From NCBI GenBank assembly GCA_910586045.1, contig CAJUIH010000057.1:1-22334 (forward strand): a stretch of DNA of 22,334 nt, written 5' to 3'. Each line of letters opens with the position of its first letter. The stretch's first letter is position 1. The position numbers and the translations under genes are program-made. Positions 22,070-22,334 of this stretch are shown here, piece after piece. This stretch comes from an uncultured Eubacterium sp. (lineage in GTDB: Bacteria > Bacillota > Clostridia > Lachnospirales > Lachnospiraceae). The notes below the pieces were generated by a model. The model was not told where the DNA came from, did no database searches, and was given only the letters and a program-made list of their open reading frames with translations.

Positions 22070-22334
22070 CAGTTCAGATAAGGTGTTACATTTTGGCTGC
22101 GGGGACGCCGGATAAGCGACGCAGGCCTGCGCCCCTTATCCGGCTGGTTTTCTCTGCCTCTGCGTAACCTACACTCCATAGAAATGCAAAACAGCAGACG
22201 GATGGCTGACAAGGTTTCCGAATCCGTTTTGTGTATTACGATTACGAATCGGATACCAGTTGTAAAGCCTGCGAAGATTAGCATGGAGAGACGGTTTGCC
22301 CGGCTTTCTGGCGGCTTTGGAAGAATGGTTAGAA
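22070..22334. repeat. interspersed repeat element, copy D (runs off the window)
   Basis: It starts with CAGTTCAGATAAGGTGTTAC, nearly identical to the left end of copy C, then TTTTGGCTGCGGGGACGCCG. A short hairpin, CCGGATAAG with CTTATCCGG, replaces the long palindrome of copy A. The following segment (about 22142-22246) matches 6062-6165 of copy A. From about 22282 the sequence GCATGGAGAGACGGTTTG is the reverse complement of the right part of copy B, and the last 13 bases begin the 27-nt module. The right end lies outside the window. Confidence 0.85.

Noticed and set aside
21918..22115. 65-codon plus-strand frame with hydrophobic segments
   Set aside because: AT-rich DNA gives Phe/Leu/Ile codons by chance; it has no ribosome site and its end is inside repeat copy D.
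22054..22284. Minus-strand frame with RPASLIRRPRSQ, resembling frames in copies B and C
   Set aside because: The shared residues come from the shared repeat ends, not from a conserved protein; frames differ in length and start between copies.

Overview
The window looks like a gut-type Firmicute of class Clostridia, most likely Lachnospiraceae. This rests on moderate GC, AGGAGG-type ribosome sites, clostridial-style genes (a condensation-fold acyltransferase next to a zinc-ribbon membrane protein, a glucokinase-type ROK, an ABC sugar importer without its own ATPase) and gene layouts familiar from that family. No rRNA, tRNA, CRISPR array or intact insertion sequence is visible. The taxon is inferred from protein character, not from a marker gene.

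Layout. (1) 1-1340: a decayed end with the 3' tail of an unrecognised plus-strand gene, a terminator hairpin, a broken IS66-type transposase and a possible 25-residue peptide gene. (2) 1344-4477, minus: a three-gene unit of condensation-fold acyltransferase, six-helix zinc-ribbon membrane protein and HSL-family esterase. (3) 4654-5685, minus: ilvE with its own promoter and terminator. (4) 5792-7107: two copies of an interspersed repeat flanking a coiled-coil protein gene. (5) 7225-9643, plus: a membrane-anchored protein, a secreted protein and an EpsG-type polymerase. (6) 9660-11921, minus: argJ followed by a ROK sugar kinase. (7) 12156-12335, plus: a 59-residue BFD-like iron-sulfur protein. 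(8) 12443-21623: an alpha-galactoside (raffinose/melibiose-type) utilisation locus. (9) 21624-22334: its promoter and a fourth repeat copy running off the window.

How the sugar locus works. The substrate-binding lipoprotein and two permeases import an alpha-galactoside. No ATPase is encoded here, so a shared MsmK/MalK-type ATPase elsewhere is presumed. A GH36 alpha-galactosidase in the same transcription unit and a divergently placed NAD-dependent GH4 enzyme (MelA-like) offer two mechanistically different ways to release galactose. Two paralogous AraC regulators lie tail to tail between these units. An 18-bp element matching at 15 of 18 positions lies about 35 bp upstream of the -10 box both in the melA/araC gap (13845-13862) and before the binding-protein gene (21785-21802), and is probably the operator of one or both regulators.

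The most unusual structure is a family of at least four intergenic elements (about 5792-6190, 6927-7107, 14866-14994, 22070-end) with related ends of about 28 bp, inverted terminal repeats in the complete copies, and internal modules that differ in number and orientation. They contain no credible gene and look like structured, MITE-like elements. The best candidate for an uncharacterised protein system is the acyltransferase / zinc-ribbon membrane protein / esterase unit.
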